Assembly (NCBI GenBank): GCA_964459465.1
Contig: CAYWLR010000001.1
Location: 248,001 to 312,000, forward strand
Source of the DNA: CALAMC01 sp964459465
GTDB lineage: Bacteria > Zixibacteria > MSB-5A5 > GN15 > PGXB01
Length of the DNA: 64,000 nucleotides
Direction of reading: 5' to 3'
Positions 53,504 to 62,918 of this stretch are shown in pieces (position 1 is the first letter of the stretch; every line of letters starts with the position of its first letter). The position numbers were made by a program, and so were the translations under genes. The notes below the pieces were generated by a model. That model ran no database searches and had not been told where the DNA came from. It was given only the letters and a program-made list of their open reading frames with translations.

Positions 53504-53608
53504 ATGAAGTTATTTTTACTTGTCTATATTTTTGTTGCTGGTATCTGCTGGTTTGCTTTAGCCGGTGTTTTTGCCCAACCACGGTACCCATGGTATCTTG
53601 ATTTTTAA
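53504..53608 (+). CDS. Possible short hydrophobic peptide (34 residues)
   Basis: ATG at 53504 with GAGG four bases upstream. The product is a hydrophobic run (LFLLVYIFVAGICWFALAGV) ending FAQPRYPWYLDF, which looks like a bare signal peptide plus ten residues with a likely cleavage after FA. It may be a membrane micropeptide, a decayed gene or chance. Confidence 0.28.
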   Translation: MKLFLLVYIFVAGICWFALAGVFAQPRYPWYLDF

Positions 53609-53636
53609 GTAAGTACACGGAGTGCGATAATGCAAA

Positions 53637-53664
53637 TGAAAAGGCCGGGGCGCCTGCCCCGGCC
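53637..53664 (-). terminator. Terminator of the YceI gene
   Basis: A perfect 9-bp GC-rich stem (53643-53651 with 53656-53664) with a 4-base loop. On the minus strand it is followed by TTTTCATTT. Confidence 0.75.
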
Positions 53665-53671
53665 CTGTGCT

Positions 53672-54262
53672 TTATTCGGCCTTAACGGCCTGGATCTGAA
53701 TATTGACTTTAACGTCGTTACCCACGGTCAGACCGCCGGTATCGAGGACTTTATTCCAGCTGACCCCATAATCCTGACGGTTGACAGTCAAACTGCCTTC
53801 CGCTCCGAAGCGGGCTTTGCCCCACGGGTCGGTTATCGGACCGTTGAAAACGAAGGGAAACGCCACTTGCTTGGTGACACCACGCATGGTCAAATCACCG
53901 TGCATGATGAAGCCGTCGTCGGCTTTCTCGATTTTGGAGCTGGTGAATGTTATTTCCGGAAAGTTTTCGACGTCGAAGAAATCCGCGCTTTTGAGATGAT
54001 TGTCGCGGTTTTCATTATTGGTATTGATGCTTGCCACTTGAATGGTTACCTTGACCGATGACTTGGTGAAATCGGCGGTATCATGCATGATGTCAGTGTC
54101 AAACTGCCCGAAAAATCCTTTAACGTTGGTGATAACCATGTGCCGCACGGAAAAATCGATCATGGAATGAGCGGGGTCGAGCACGAATTTTTCCGCGGCA
54201 AAAGAAAAACCGGGCGCAAAAAGCAGAACCGCGGCGATGCCAATAAAAATTCTTGTTTTCAT
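53672..54262 (-). CDS. YceI family periplasmic protein
   Basis: A 196-residue protein with a signal peptide (MKTRIFIGIAAVLLFAPGF...FAAE) and a YceI domain, a lipocalin-like barrel that binds long isoprenoids. FVLDPAHSMIDFSVRHMVI, TSSKIEKADDGFIMHGDLTMRGVT and DYGVSWNKVLDTGGLTVGN are characteristic. The frame is open to 54280; GGAGG before the ATG at 54262 sets the start. It is a single gene with its own terminator. The bound lipid may be a polyprenyl quinone precursor. Confidence 0.93.
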   Translation of the reverse strand: MKTRIFIGIAAVLLFAPGFSFAAEKFVLDPAHSMIDFSVRHMVITNVKGFFGQFDTDIMHDTADFTKSSVKVTIQVASINTNNENRDNHLKSADFFDVENFPEITFTSSKIEKADDGFIMHGDLTMRGVTKQVAFPFVFNGPITDPWGKARFGAEGSLTVNRQDYGVSWNKVLDTGGLTVGNDVKVNIQIQAVKAE

Positions 54263-54410
54263 AACAGCCTCCAACAGCATTGATATTGTTTTTTATTTTC
54301 GCGTTTGTTGTCTGTTAAAACCAAAATGAATTCAAATGGTTCCGGCGAAATCGGGCCAAGGGTCAAATGGACTCCGCAGACCAGAGCGTAAGCAATTAAG
54401 ATATAATGGC

Positions 54411-55958
54411 TTATTGGGTTTTGCTTAAAAGCGCCGGATTGTCGTCGATGCCGCTTTGGAAAATATCAAACGTGTACTGGCGGTCCACTTTATATGGGTA
54501 ATCATGGTCAATGCGCTCGTAGATGACGAAATCATCGAATGCTTTTACAGGCCTGAATGTCGCCGGGACAAAGTCTTTGTTGCGGGAGATGATATGACTG
54601 ATATAAGCCGGGTCGCTCGGCGGGTTATTGGGAAAATAGATCGGGATATTTTTATTTAAATAGTAATAGCCGCCGCTACGAAACCACCAGTCGGAGTTGT
54701 CATAAATACCAACTATATTTTGGCGTCCGGATAAATGCAAATAAGCCTGCAAATGAGGATTATTATAAAAGATAGGCTTTTCATAAACCGCGATTGTCTT
54801 TCCCGAATACACGGCTTTTTGGGCCGGCAGGAGAACCATTGCTCCCGCCGAACTGATTTCTAAAGCGAGCATTATCATTACCGTATTGAGGGCCTGCCCA
54901 AGGCCGAAGTTTTGTAAATACTTCTGAAGTCCGGCAATCAAGATCCCACCCATGGTCAGGGTCACGGGTATTATCAGGAAAACATGACGGTAATCTATCT
55001 GGTGGGCTTTGGCCGGGAGCAAAATGTGAGCAAGAATAATGATCAGACAGATAAACGCCAGTTTCCCGGATTGCCGCCAGTTGGCCAGACCGGCCAGCCA
55101 GATGACCCAGAAGAGAAATAGCGATGAATAGCCAAGGAAATAGATATAGTCCACACTGAAGACTGTGCCGACCGCATCTTTCATGAAAAATGTCCTGTCG
55201 ACTTCAATGAAATTAAGGTATGATACAAAGGGTCTGCCCAGGGTGATAAGCTCGAACAGGCCGATAGCCATGATGGACGCCAAAATGGAAATGGCCGCGG
55301 TCCGGATCATTTTTTTATCGCGCCACGATATGAACAGAATAATTGCGACTATGCCCGCCGGGATATAATTAATCCGGATGGCCATACCCATGCAAATCAA
55401 GAAGGTCCCCCAGAAAAAGCGGCGGTTAGTCGGTTCCGAAACCATCAGCGCCACACCCCACAAGAAAAACAGCGCGGCCCAGACCTCGCTCAATGGCCTG
55501 ACCGCGAAATAGACCATTTCATACCAGACGGCCGTCAGAAAGGCGGCCCATAATCCGGCCCCGGATGAATGCAGGCGGGATGCAATAAAATATGTCAGAA
55601 AAATGAAAAACAGAGAAATGACTCCCATGGCCATTCGAATGGCGGGCACATAAATGTCGGGCCGGTCGAGTCCGAGCCATTTGAATGGATATAAAAACAG
55701 ACTCATGATCCCCGGCACAATCCACGATCGGGCGTCCAGGCGGTACTCCCAGGGAACGAAGCCGTAGCCGAAGACAATCCGGTGCGCCTGCTCCATAATC
55801 TGGAAATTCTCGTCGGGATGGTTAAAATTATCAGAATAAAATGCCATTCCCAGCCGCAACAACAGGGCGGCAACGATAATTATAATAAAGGTCCGTTTTT
55901 GAGAAGGCGTCAGGCCATTCCACGCGGCCCCAAGTCCGGATTCAGCATCAGACTGCAC
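54411..55958 (-). CDS. GT22-family (Alg9/PIG-B-like) mannosyltransferase
   Basis: A 515-residue membrane protein with about ten helices. The first external loop carries the GT-C acidic motif in FNHPDENFQIMEQAHRIVFG and PWEYRLDARSWIVPG, the signature of the GT22 group (Alg9, Alg12, PIG-B), which adds mannose from a polyprenyl-phosphate carrier. LLPAKAHQIDYRHVFLIIP in the later part is also typical (the KEHRF-like region). The C-terminal about 110 residues are soluble. It stands next to a minus-strand housekeeping operon and likely builds a surface glycan. Substrate inferred only. Confidence 0.85.
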   Translation of the reverse strand: MQSDAESGLGAAWNGLTPSQKRTFIIIIVAALLLRLGMAFYSDNFNHPDENFQIMEQAHRIVFGYGFVPWEYRLDARSWIVPGIMSLFLYPFKWLGLDRPDIYVPAIRMAMGVISLFFIFLTYFIASRLHSSGAGLWAAFLTAVWYEMVYFAVRPLSEVWAALFFLWGVALMVSEPTNRRFFWGTFLICMGMAIRINYIPAGIVAIILFISWRDKKMIRTAAISILASIMAIGLFELITLGRPFVSYLNFIEVDRTFFMKDAVGTVFSVDYIYFLGYSSLFLFWVIWLAGLANWRQSGKLAFICLIIILAHILLPAKAHQIDYRHVFLIIPVTLTMGGILIAGLQKYLQNFGLGQALNTVMIMLALEISSAGAMVLLPAQKAVYSGKTIAVYEKPIFYNNPHLQAYLHLSGRQNIVGIYDNSDWWFRSGGYYYLNKNIPIYFPNNPPSDPAYISHIISRNKDFVPATFRPVKAFDDFVIYERIDHDYPYKVDRQYTFDIFQSGIDDNPALLSKTQ

Positions 55959-55984
55959 ATAAGATCCAGTCCCCCGTAAGCAGT

Positions 55985-56812
55985 TTAAAAGCGCATGAGG
56001 TCTCTAATAGTCTGGTATATGTATCTTACGTGCAGGACTCTTTTTTTGTTTAAACCATCAGCGCCTTCAACGCGGATTTTGGCATAATTGCCGTCGGCCG
56101 TTTTAATCAGATAACTTTCGCCCGTTTGGATAGGGATTCTATCCACCGGCTCGATATCCAGATTTATGGCTTGGTATTGATAGATGTCGGTTGTAACGCC
56201 CAGCGAATAAAACGCCGATTGCCGGATGAAACCGTTCAGCCGGTGCGGCGACGCCAGAAAGTCCATGCCGTCGGCGACGAAAAAGTAAAGGTCGTTTTTA
56301 TCGCCATCGGATGGCACCGCCGTGCCCTCGGCAAACGAGAATCCGTCATTTTGCCCGGTATAGCGATAGGCCAGGTCGAATTGTCCCTCCGGTCGGCAGA
56401 TGACCTCGACTTCATTGGAAGCAATCGACAGGATGCCGTCAGTGTAAACGGTCCTAATCGAGACGTAGTATTTCACCCCGTTTTCAAGCCCGGCTATTTC
56501 CATTGTTTCAAAGTTCTTTTCGGGGTCGGCATCACCGGGGTAGGGGGCAGAATTGAATGATGCATACCGGGTTGGGAGTTCTTTAAAGCGATATTTATCC
56601 AGCGGGATATCCGAGATATAAATATTATATCCGGCCACCCGGATGCTGTCCGGGCAGGGGGTTTCCCATTTGAGAAAGACGCTATGATCGCCGGCCCGGG
56701 CGGCGAGGTTTTCCGGGGCACAGGTCCGATAAATGACTTCTTCAATCGTTTTTGGGGGGCCGCATTGGAGGAGGACGGCAGAAACCAAAATCAAAATTGA
56801 GATTTTTTTCAT
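55985..56812 (-). CDS. Lipoprotein with fibronectin type III domain
   Basis: About 275 residues. The frame is open from 56986, but the ATG at 56812 begins a lipoprotein signal peptide (KKISILILVSAVLLQC, lipidated cysteine at residue 17). An FN3 domain spans about 32-140 (APENLAARAGDHSVFLKWE, then GYNIYISD, LENGVKYYVSIRTVY), followed by a strand-rich C-terminal domain of no known family. The ATG overlaps the stop of the M24 peptidase gene by ATGA. It is the end of the operon beginning at smpB. Confidence 0.78.
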   Translation of the reverse strand: MKKISILILVSAVLLQCGPPKTIEEVIYRTCAPENLAARAGDHSVFLKWETPCPDSIRVAGYNIYISDIPLDKYRFKELPTRYASFNSAPYPGDADPEKNFETMEIAGLENGVKYYVSIRTVYTDGILSIASNEVEVICRPEGQFDLAYRYTGQNDGFSFAEGTAVPSDGDKNDLYFFVADGMDFLASPHRLNGFIRQSAFYSLGVTTDIYQYQAINLDIEPVDRIPIQTGESYLIKTADGNYAKIRVEGADGLNKKRVLHVRYIYQTIRDLMRF

Positions 56813-57978
56813 ACGATGATAAGCTCCGTCTGACGCGGGCATAAAAACTGTCCGCCCGTTTCGGTAACGACCAGGTCTTCTTCCAGCCCGACATACCCGA
56901 TACCATTGAGCGGGATGCCGAATTCGACCGTGAAGACGTTGTTCAATTCCAAAGGGATTGAAGTGGTATTGCCATAACGTGGCCATTTCGGACCGACCAC
57001 GGCCGCACCGTCATGAACCGAGCGACCAATCTGATGTCCCAGGGCATGTTCGTACACGGGATACCCCCGCTCACGAAGCCTCTGTCGAGCGACGGCATCT
57101 ATTTCATGCCCGATCGCCCCCGGAAGGTAAAGCCCGGCCACCTCGGTGATGATATCCCGAACGGTTTCAAAAGCATCAATCAAGACAGTTGGGGCGCTAC
57201 TTTCGCCGACGCGCCGGTAATAGGCCAGACGCTGAATGTCAGAGCAGTAATCTTGGAGGCGAGCGCCCATGTCGATATGGAGCAGGTCGCCGGGAGCCAG
57301 CCTGGCGGTTCCGGGCGTCCCGTGGCCGGGGTCGGATTTATCGGCGGCGTTGACGATTATATCGAAGGAATTAGTCGCCCCCTGACGGGCTATATGCTTT
57401 TCGATGGTTTCGGCGATTTCCATTTCAGTCTGACCGGCGGCGATGTCACCCAGCGCATTATGCCAGGCGTTGTTGGCCAGTATGGCCGCCGCCGTGATGC
57501 GGTCGATTTCTTCGCCCAGTTTGCGGCCGCGCAAAAGCGATACCAGCTTTTCGGATGACACAAATCGTTGCGACAAAGTCGTGCCCTCGAGATAACGGCA
57601 GAGCAGGTTATACATTCCATAGGAAAGGCCATCGGCCGACGGGTCGTCCTCCGAGTAATTTACGGCAATAGTGCGCGGGTTCAGCTTTTCGAGGTACTCT
57701 CGTATCTGGGCGCCACAGTCCTGCACGTACGGTAAAACGTATTTAAAACGACGGGATTTTTCGAAGTTCGCGGCGTCATAGGTGCCGATCATGGCGGTCG
57801 TGTCGCCGTCGCGGCAAATGAAGAAGGCCGATTGCCAGACGACTTTATGCCCGATCACCAGCGCCAGACAGGGGTCGGCCATGACGTCGGTTTCGCGGCA
57901 AAATATCAGCCAGAGGTCGATAGCAAGTTCGTTTAATATATCCACCGCCTGCATGATTTTTTGTTTGACGATATCCAA
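56809..57978 (-). CDS. M24-family aminopeptidase (Xaa-Pro type)
   Basis: A 389-residue enzyme with a creatinase-like N-terminal domain (about 1-160) and the M24 pita-bread fold. The five metal ligands are visible in DLLHIDMGARLQDYCSDIQR (two Asp), HALGHQIGRSVH (His), FTVEFGIPL (Glu) and GLEEDLVV (Glu). It should remove an N-terminal residue ahead of proline from peptides in the cytoplasm. It is 2 bases downstream of rmuC and overlaps the lipoprotein gene. Confidence 0.92.
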   Translation of the reverse strand: MDIVKQKIMQAVDILNELAIDLWLIFCRETDVMADPCLALVIGHKVVWQSAFFICRDGDTTAMIGTYDAANFEKSRRFKYVLPYVQDCGAQIREYLEKLNPRTIAVNYSEDDPSADGLSYGMYNLLCRYLEGTTLSQRFVSSEKLVSLLRGRKLGEEIDRITAAAILANNAWHNALGDIAAGQTEMEIAETIEKHIARQGATNSFDIIVNAADKSDPGHGTPGTARLAPGDLLHIDMGARLQDYCSDIQRLAYYRRVGESSAPTVLIDAFETVRDIITEVAGLYLPGAIGHEIDAVARQRLRERGYPVYEHALGHQIGRSVHDGAAVVGPKWPRYGNTTSIPLELNNVFTVEFGIPLNGIGYVGLEEDLVVTETGGQFLCPRQTELIIV

Positions 57979-57980
57979 TA

Positions 57981-59135
57981 TTATCCCTCCGTTTCATCGG
58001 GAAGCGTCAGGCCTTTCCGGCGGGTCAGCTCGTCGATTTTTTCTAATATCTTCTCCAGTTGGTTTTTTCGAGTAGTAATAAGTTTGCTGTATTCAGCTTG
58101 GACGGCTTCAATTTTGTTCCCCAGCAGATCCTGTGAGGAGACGTATAGATCCCATTGTTTATAAAAGGCGTTCATCAGCATCAGGATTTCGTTGGCCGAT
58201 TGAACCAGTTTGAAATTATCGACTGACTGCTTGATGACCGCAAGAAAGGCATACAGGGTCCATGGTGAGCAGACGACAATTTTCTGTTTCAGGGCGTCGT
58301 CCATGAAATTGATATCGTGTTCCATTAAGAAAGCGTAGCCCTGCTCATGGGGAATGAAGACAATGACAAAATCCAGCGTTTTTTGTTCGAGGTTTATATA
58401 CTCCCGGGCATCGATATTCTTGAGCGTACTTCTGGCGTCTCTTATATAAGCCGCCATATAGCCTTCTTTTAAATTCTTGTCTTCACATTCAACATATTTT
58501 CTGAAATTGTCGAGCGGGAATTTGACATCCATATTGACCTTAAATCCGTCCGGGAGAAGAAACGTGAAGTCGGGTCGTCCTTTGGTTCCCTCGGCCTGCG
58601 TTTGTTTAATATAGTTGATATTTTCAACCATCCCGATGGCGTTGAGAATATCTTCGGCCATGCGCTCGCCCCATTGCCCCCGGCTTTTTGTCCCTGACAG
58701 CAACTGATTTAAATTTTTGGCCTCATCCGCAAGTCGCAAGACCTGGTCGCTTTGATTTTGCAGGCCCTTGTTGATTTCACCGTACTTCTGTTCGCGGTCT
58801 TTTTCGAAGGCCTTAATCAACTGCTCCACTTTGTCCATTTCGGATTTTATCTGGGTCAGGGTGCTGTCGATGAGTTCCTTTTTGCTTTCGAGCGTCTGGA
58901 CGTTTTCCCGGGTTTTTTCGTTAAGCTTGGTTTCGGCCAGGGTCAGAAACTGCTGGGAGTTATTTTTCAAAGCTTCGAGTGAGGCTGACCCGAAAGAATT
59001 GCCGATTTCGGACATAACCTCGGTCTTGAACTGCTGTATCATGGCCGTCTGGCTTTTGCGTATCAAGTAATGAATGTAAAGCACCAGCCCGATGACGACC
59101 GCCGCCGCGATTATTATGATTATAGCCGGTCCCAT
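57981..59135 (-). CDS. rmuC: RmuC-type DNA recombination protein
   Basis: A 384-residue protein with an N-terminal membrane helix (about 5-25), a long coiled coil (about 30-140) and a PD-(D/E)XK-type nuclease-like domain (about 150-310) with SRGQWGERMAEDIL, GRPDFTFLLPDG and MDVKFPLDNF. RmuC limits inverted-repeat recombination. It lies 2 bases after murI. It is somewhat shorter than the E. coli protein (475 residues). Confidence 0.93.
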   Translation of the reverse strand: MGPAIIIIIAAAVVIGLVLYIHYLIRKSQTAMIQQFKTEVMSEIGNSFGSASLEALKNNSQQFLTLAETKLNEKTRENVQTLESKKELIDSTLTQIKSEMDKVEQLIKAFEKDREQKYGEINKGLQNQSDQVLRLADEAKNLNQLLSGTKSRGQWGERMAEDILNAIGMVENINYIKQTQAEGTKGRPDFTFLLPDGFKVNMDVKFPLDNFRKYVECEDKNLKEGYMAAYIRDARSTLKNIDAREYINLEQKTLDFVIVFIPHEQGYAFLMEHDINFMDDALKQKIVVCSPWTLYAFLAVIKQSVDNFKLVQSANEILMLMNAFYKQWDLYVSSQDLLGNKIEAVQAEYSKLITTRKNQLEKILEKIDELTRRKGLTLPDETEG

Positions 59136-59137
59136 AA

Positions 59138-59959
59138 TCAGTATCTGGTTATGTCGATGCGGGTGATATTGTTGATATGATAGCCGATGAACCGCTCGAC
59201 CAGGCTCGAAAATTTATCAGGTACGTCGGAAACATAAAATTTATGTATTATCTCCGATCCCCGGGGGCGCAGCAGGCCTTTAGCGCCAAGCACGGCGGCC
59301 GCTTCGCGGGCCGTTTCCTCGGCCGAGTCGACCAGGCGAACCCTGTCACCCATGACCTCACCGATGACCCCTTTCAGCAGGGGATAGTGAGTACACCCAA
59401 GAACCAGGGTGTCGATATCCACATCGATCAGGGTTTTGAGATAGTCACGGGCAATCAGGCGAGTCGCTTCCTTCTCGATATAGCCTTCCTCCGCCAGCGG
59501 GACGAACAGGGGACAGGCCAGAGAAAAGACTTTAACATCCGGACTCAACTTCTGTATGGCCTTGGCGTAGCTATCTGATGAGATGGTCGCTACCGTCCCG
59601 ATGATGCCGACCCGGTTGTTGGCGGTATAGTTTATGGCGGCTTTGGCGCCCGGCTCGATGACGCCCAGAATGTCAATATCATACTCCCCGACCACCGTCT
59701 CCAGCGCGGCGGCGGTGGCCGTGTTGCAGGCGGCGATAACGAATTTGACCTGGTGTTCCAGCAGGAAATTGATATCCTGGCGCGTAAATGAGATAATCGT
59801 TTCTTTGGAACGGCCGCCATAGGGGTATCGTCCGACGTCGCCGAAATAGACAATGTTTTCATCGGGCAGTCGCTTCATTATTTCGGCGGTTACGGTAAGG
59901 CCGCCGACGCCGGAATCGAATATGCCGATCGGTCTTTGCTTTATGTTTTCAGCCATCAT
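59138..59959 (-). CDS. murI: Glutamate racemase
   Basis: A 273-residue racemase that makes D-glutamate for peptidoglycan. Catalytic C78 (IAACNTATAA) and C189 (LGCTHYPLL) are present, as are FDSGVGGLTV at the start and PYGGRSKETI. Its ATG at 59959 overlaps the stop of the amidase gene (ATGA). It lies in a cell-wall and RNA-quality-control operon. Confidence 0.96.
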   Translation of the reverse strand: MMAENIKQRPIGIFDSGVGGLTVTAEIMKRLPDENIVYFGDVGRYPYGGRSKETIISFTRQDINFLLEHQVKFVIAACNTATAAALETVVGEYDIDILGVIEPGAKAAINYTANNRVGIIGTVATISSDSYAKAIQKLSPDVKVFSLACPLFVPLAEEGYIEKEATRLIARDYLKTLIDVDIDTLVLGCTHYPLLKGVIGEVMGDRVRLVDSAEETAREAAAVLGAKGLLRPRGSEIIHKFYVSDVPDKFSSLVERFIGYHINNITRIDITRY

Positions 59960-61437
59960 TGCAAACTTTCGTATTTGGTTTTAAACCGTTTTAGTCCCTT
60001 ATAAATGGCCTCGGCCACCTTCTGTCGATAGTCTTTATCGTTGAGCAGATCCTCGTCCTGACGGTTGGACAAAAACGCCGCCTCGACCAGAACCGACGGC
60101 ATATAAACGCCATTGAGAACGACAAATCCGGCCTGATCGATGCCGCGGGCTTTGGTTTTATCCGACAGAGATTTCCTGAATTCGCGGTCAATCATTGCGG
60201 CCAGATCGGCCGATTCCTCCTGAAACTCGTTTTGAATCATGTCGCTTAGAATGAAACTCAAATTATCTTCTTCGCCCGAAACGTATGCCCCCAGCTCTTC
60301 TGCGAACGAAGCGTTTTCCAGCTGGGCGGCGGCTCGGGCTTCATCGTTTTTTGCCGGGGCCAGGAAAAAAACCTGAAAGCCCCGGGCCGAACGATTAAGA
60401 GAAGCATTGGCATGGATGGATACATAAATGTCGCCGGCCGACTCGTTGGCGATTCGGGTTCGCTCTTCCAGTGAAATATAAACGTCGTCGGTTCTGGTCA
60501 TGATTGCCTCGAACAGCTTTTCTTCTCTTATAAGTTTGGCCAGTCTTTTGGCAATATCCAGGACAATTTTCTTTTCCCGGGTTTTGTCCAGTCCGATGGC
60601 CCCGTAGTCGTTGCCGCCATGACCCGGGTCGATTATTATTTTGTCGATTTTATTATCGGGTCCAATTTTGCCGATGGCTTGACTGCCAATGGGCACGGCG
60701 GCTGTGTCCAGAAGTGAAATCTGTATGCGGCCCGGATTTTGAGCGAAGCGACTGCTTATTTTTCCTATAGGTTGCTTAAATCGTAATGAAATCTGGGCTG
60801 TGGATTCGAATTGAAAAACATTCATGTCGCGCAGAAAATCCCGGTCGCGGCGTAAAAGCAGTTGACGGCGGTTGATGGTGGCGTCGGGGATGGTAATGTT
60901 CAGCCAGTTGCCCTCTGAAATATAAATCTCATAGTCTTTCGGTTTGGATAAAAACACTTCGATCAGCAGGCCATTGGCTTTGGCCGAAATGGACAGATCG
61001 GTCACCGTGAAATATTCGGAATCGACGCGGATGACTTTACGCTCGCCATCCCATGTTACACGCTCGGCACGGATGTTGTCGAGGATGGGGATAAAAGTCA
61101 GGCAAGGCAGATATATTTGCCCTTTAATTAAGAGGGCCGGGTAAATAAAATTAAGGACCGAGTCATCGGCGTTTAAATACGGCGAATCGGCGAAAATGGT
61201 TATGCTATGCCCTTGAGTACGGTACAACACCGATAAGCCGACTATATCCCATGAAATATTGTCGCCGAGAACCGAGGAAAATTCCGACAAAGAGAAATAA
61301 TCGATATCACCGTCTCTGTGATACCCGATTTTTTCCTTGCCGCCCGCGATCAACAGGTCGATATCAGTAGCGCCGACCGTTGCCGCCGCCAGAGACAGAA
61401 AAACAATAATAAAGCATTTCTTAATGAGTATGGACAT
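59956..61437 (-). CDS. N-acetylmuramoyl-L-alanine amidase (Amidase_3)
   Basis: A 493-residue exported amidase that cuts the peptide from the glycan in peptidoglycan. After a signal peptide (ending TVGATD) come a stalk-like domain similar to copper amine oxidase N-terminal repeats (about 27-125), an AMIN-like domain (about 140-245), and the zinc Amidase_3 domain (about 268-485) with IIDPGHGGNDYGAIG, YVSIHANAS and PSVLVEAAFLSN. A GTG precedes the ATG at 61437, whose A is the last base of the smpB stop, so the two genes are coupled. Confidence 0.94.
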   Translation of the reverse strand: MSILIKKCFIIVFLSLAAATVGATDIDLLIAGGKEKIGYHRDGDIDYFSLSEFSSVLGDNISWDIVGLSVLYRTQGHSITIFADSPYLNADDSVLNFIYPALLIKGQIYLPCLTFIPILDNIRAERVTWDGERKVIRVDSEYFTVTDLSISAKANGLLIEVFLSKPKDYEIYISEGNWLNITIPDATINRRQLLLRRDRDFLRDMNVFQFESTAQISLRFKQPIGKISSRFAQNPGRIQISLLDTAAVPIGSQAIGKIGPDNKIDKIIIDPGHGGNDYGAIGLDKTREKKIVLDIAKRLAKLIREEKLFEAIMTRTDDVYISLEERTRIANESAGDIYVSIHANASLNRSARGFQVFFLAPAKNDEARAAAQLENASFAEELGAYVSGEEDNLSFILSDMIQNEFQEESADLAAMIDREFRKSLSDKTKARGIDQAGFVVLNGVYMPSVLVEAAFLSNRQDEDLLNDKDYRQKVAEAIYKGLKRFKTKYESLQ

Positions 61438-61904
61438 CACAAATTTTTCTTTTTGGCCCTTTGCATGGCCCGGTCGGCCTCCTTTTTGGCCATGATTTCC
61501 CTCTTGTCATATTTCTTACGTCCACGTGCCAGTGCCAGTTCGATTTTAATACGTGCGCCCTTGAAATAAATTTTCAACGGTACCAGCGTAAATCCTTTCT
61601 CCGCAGTGGCCGTAAACAGCTTTCGTATTTCGCGCTTGTGCAAAAGCAATCGGCGCGGGCGGGTCGGGTCATGATTGGTTCGGGCCGATTGCTCATACTG
61701 CGAAATGTGCAGATTGTGCAGAATCACTTCGCCCTCCTCGACCGAGGCATAGCTGTCGGAAATGTTTACTTTGCCGGCCCGGAGAGATTTCACTTCGGTC
61801 CCCACCAGCGATATCCCGGCTTCACGCCGGTCGATTATCTCATAATCGCGAAAAGCTTTGCGATTGGTGACAATCACCCTGATTTTTTCTTCTTTTTCCG
61901 ACAT
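61437..61904 (-). CDS. smpB: SsrA-binding protein SmpB
   Basis: A 155-residue SmpB, which brings tmRNA to stalled ribosomes. VTNRKAFRDYEIIDRREAGI, LVGTEVKSLRAGKVNISDSY and HDPTRPRRLLLHKREIRKL are diagnostic, and the basic C-terminal tail is present. The open frame extends to 61940, but the family starts at MSEKEEKI, so the ATG at 61904 is chosen despite a weak ribosome site. First gene of the minus-strand operon. The ssrA gene itself is not in this window. Confidence 0.96.
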   Translation of the reverse strand: MSEKEEKIRVIVTNRKAFRDYEIIDRREAGISLVGTEVKSLRAGKVNISDSYASVEEGEVILHNLHISQYEQSARTNHDPTRPRRLLLHKREIRKLFTATAEKGFTLVPLKIYFKGARIKIELALARGRKKYDKREIMAKKEADRAMQRAKKKNL

Positions 61905-61934
61905 GCAGGCTAATATATCGGGGTGCCATAGCCG

Positions 61935-61961
61935 TTGCAATTGTTTTATTAACTATATATT
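61935..61961 (+). promoter_or_regulatory. Possible promoter of the nitrilase-family gene
   Basis: TTGCAA (61935-61940), 15 bases and TATATT (61956-61961). The start codon is at 61986. An alternative -10 at 61958 gives a 17-base spacer. Confidence 0.35.
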
Positions 61962-61985
61962 TTGGGCATATCGAAAGGACGGATA

Positions 61986-62771
61986 ATGAAAGTTGCCGTA
62001 TACCAGTTTGCGCCCGCCTTCGGAGACATCGATAGAAATGTCGAGACGGTGCGGGCGGCAGTTGACGATAAGGTTTTCGACCTTCTGGTCCTGCCGGAGT
62101 TTTTCGCCACCGGTTATCAGTTCATAAATGCCGATGAAGCCGCCTCGTTGGCCGACCGGGCGGGGGAGGGTTTGACTTTTGGGCAAATGAGTCAATTGGC
62201 GGCCAACAAAAAGGCGCTGATTGTCTATGGTTTTCCGGAAGTGGGCGGAAATGACCGATTGTATAATTCGGCCATGGCTATTTTACCCGACGGCGGGTGG
62301 CATGTTTATCGCAAAACCCATTTATTCGATACGGAACGGGCTTTTTTCGAACCGGGTGACAGCGGTTTTTTTACCTTTGATTTCAAAGGAGCCCGAATCG
62401 GCCTGATGATCTGCTTTGACTGGCGTTTTCCCGAAGCCGCCCGCAAGCTGACTCTTCTGGGTGCCCAGATTATCTGCCACCCGTCAAACCTGGTTTTGCC
62501 CCATTGTCCCGACGCCATGGTTACCCGGGCGCTGGAAAACGGCGTTTACACCATAACCGCCGACCGCATCGGAACGGAAAACCGAACCGGCACGGCCCTA
62601 ACTTTTATCGGCAACAGCCGGATTATCGGCCCCGATGGGCGAATCCTGGCAGAACTCGGACGCGATGAAACGGCCTTTGTCGCCCGCGATATTGACCCTG
62701 CCCGGGCCGACCAAAAGGCCGTCACTCCGCGCAATGACCTTCTCGGAGACCGCCGCCCGGAATTTTACTAA
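61986..62771 (+). CDS. Carbon-nitrogen hydrolase (nitrilase superfamily)
   Basis: A 261-residue amidohydrolase with the catalytic triad E38 (VLPEFFATGY), K110 (VYRKTHLFD) and C143 (MICFDWRFPEAAR). The nucleophile context and length fit the aliphatic amidase or omega-amidase-like branches, not true nitrilases. The frame is open from 61962, but the ATG at 61986 with AAGGAC upstream begins at the family start (MKVAVYQF). It is divergent from smpB and transcribed alone. Substrate unknown. Confidence 0.9.
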   Translation: MKVAVYQFAPAFGDIDRNVETVRAAVDDKVFDLLVLPEFFATGYQFINADEAASLADRAGEGLTFGQMSQLAANKKALIVYGFPEVGGNDRLYNSAMAILPDGGWHVYRKTHLFDTERAFFEPGDSGFFTFDFKGARIGLMICFDWRFPEAARKLTLLGAQIICHPSNLVLPHCPDAMVTRALENGVYTITADRIGTENRTGTALTFIGNSRIIGPDGRILAELGRDETAFVARDIDPARADQKAVTPRNDLLGDRRPEFY

Positions 62772-62918
62772 GTGATTGATATCGATGTCCTTATGACATT
62801 TCGGGGGATTCTGTATTGGGCCGTATCGCTTTATTAAGGGATTTTACTTAATGTTTTTAACGGTTGTGCCGATAAAAATTCAAGGTAGAGGTGCCCAAAA
62901 GAAAAACGGAGAAGTTAA

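Larger units (their letters stand above)
53304..53671. other. Gap between sixA and yceI genes
   Basis: A 368-base stretch with one possible short plus-strand reading frame (53504-53608) and the terminator of the yceI-type gene at its right end. Nothing else is supported. Confidence 0.5.
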
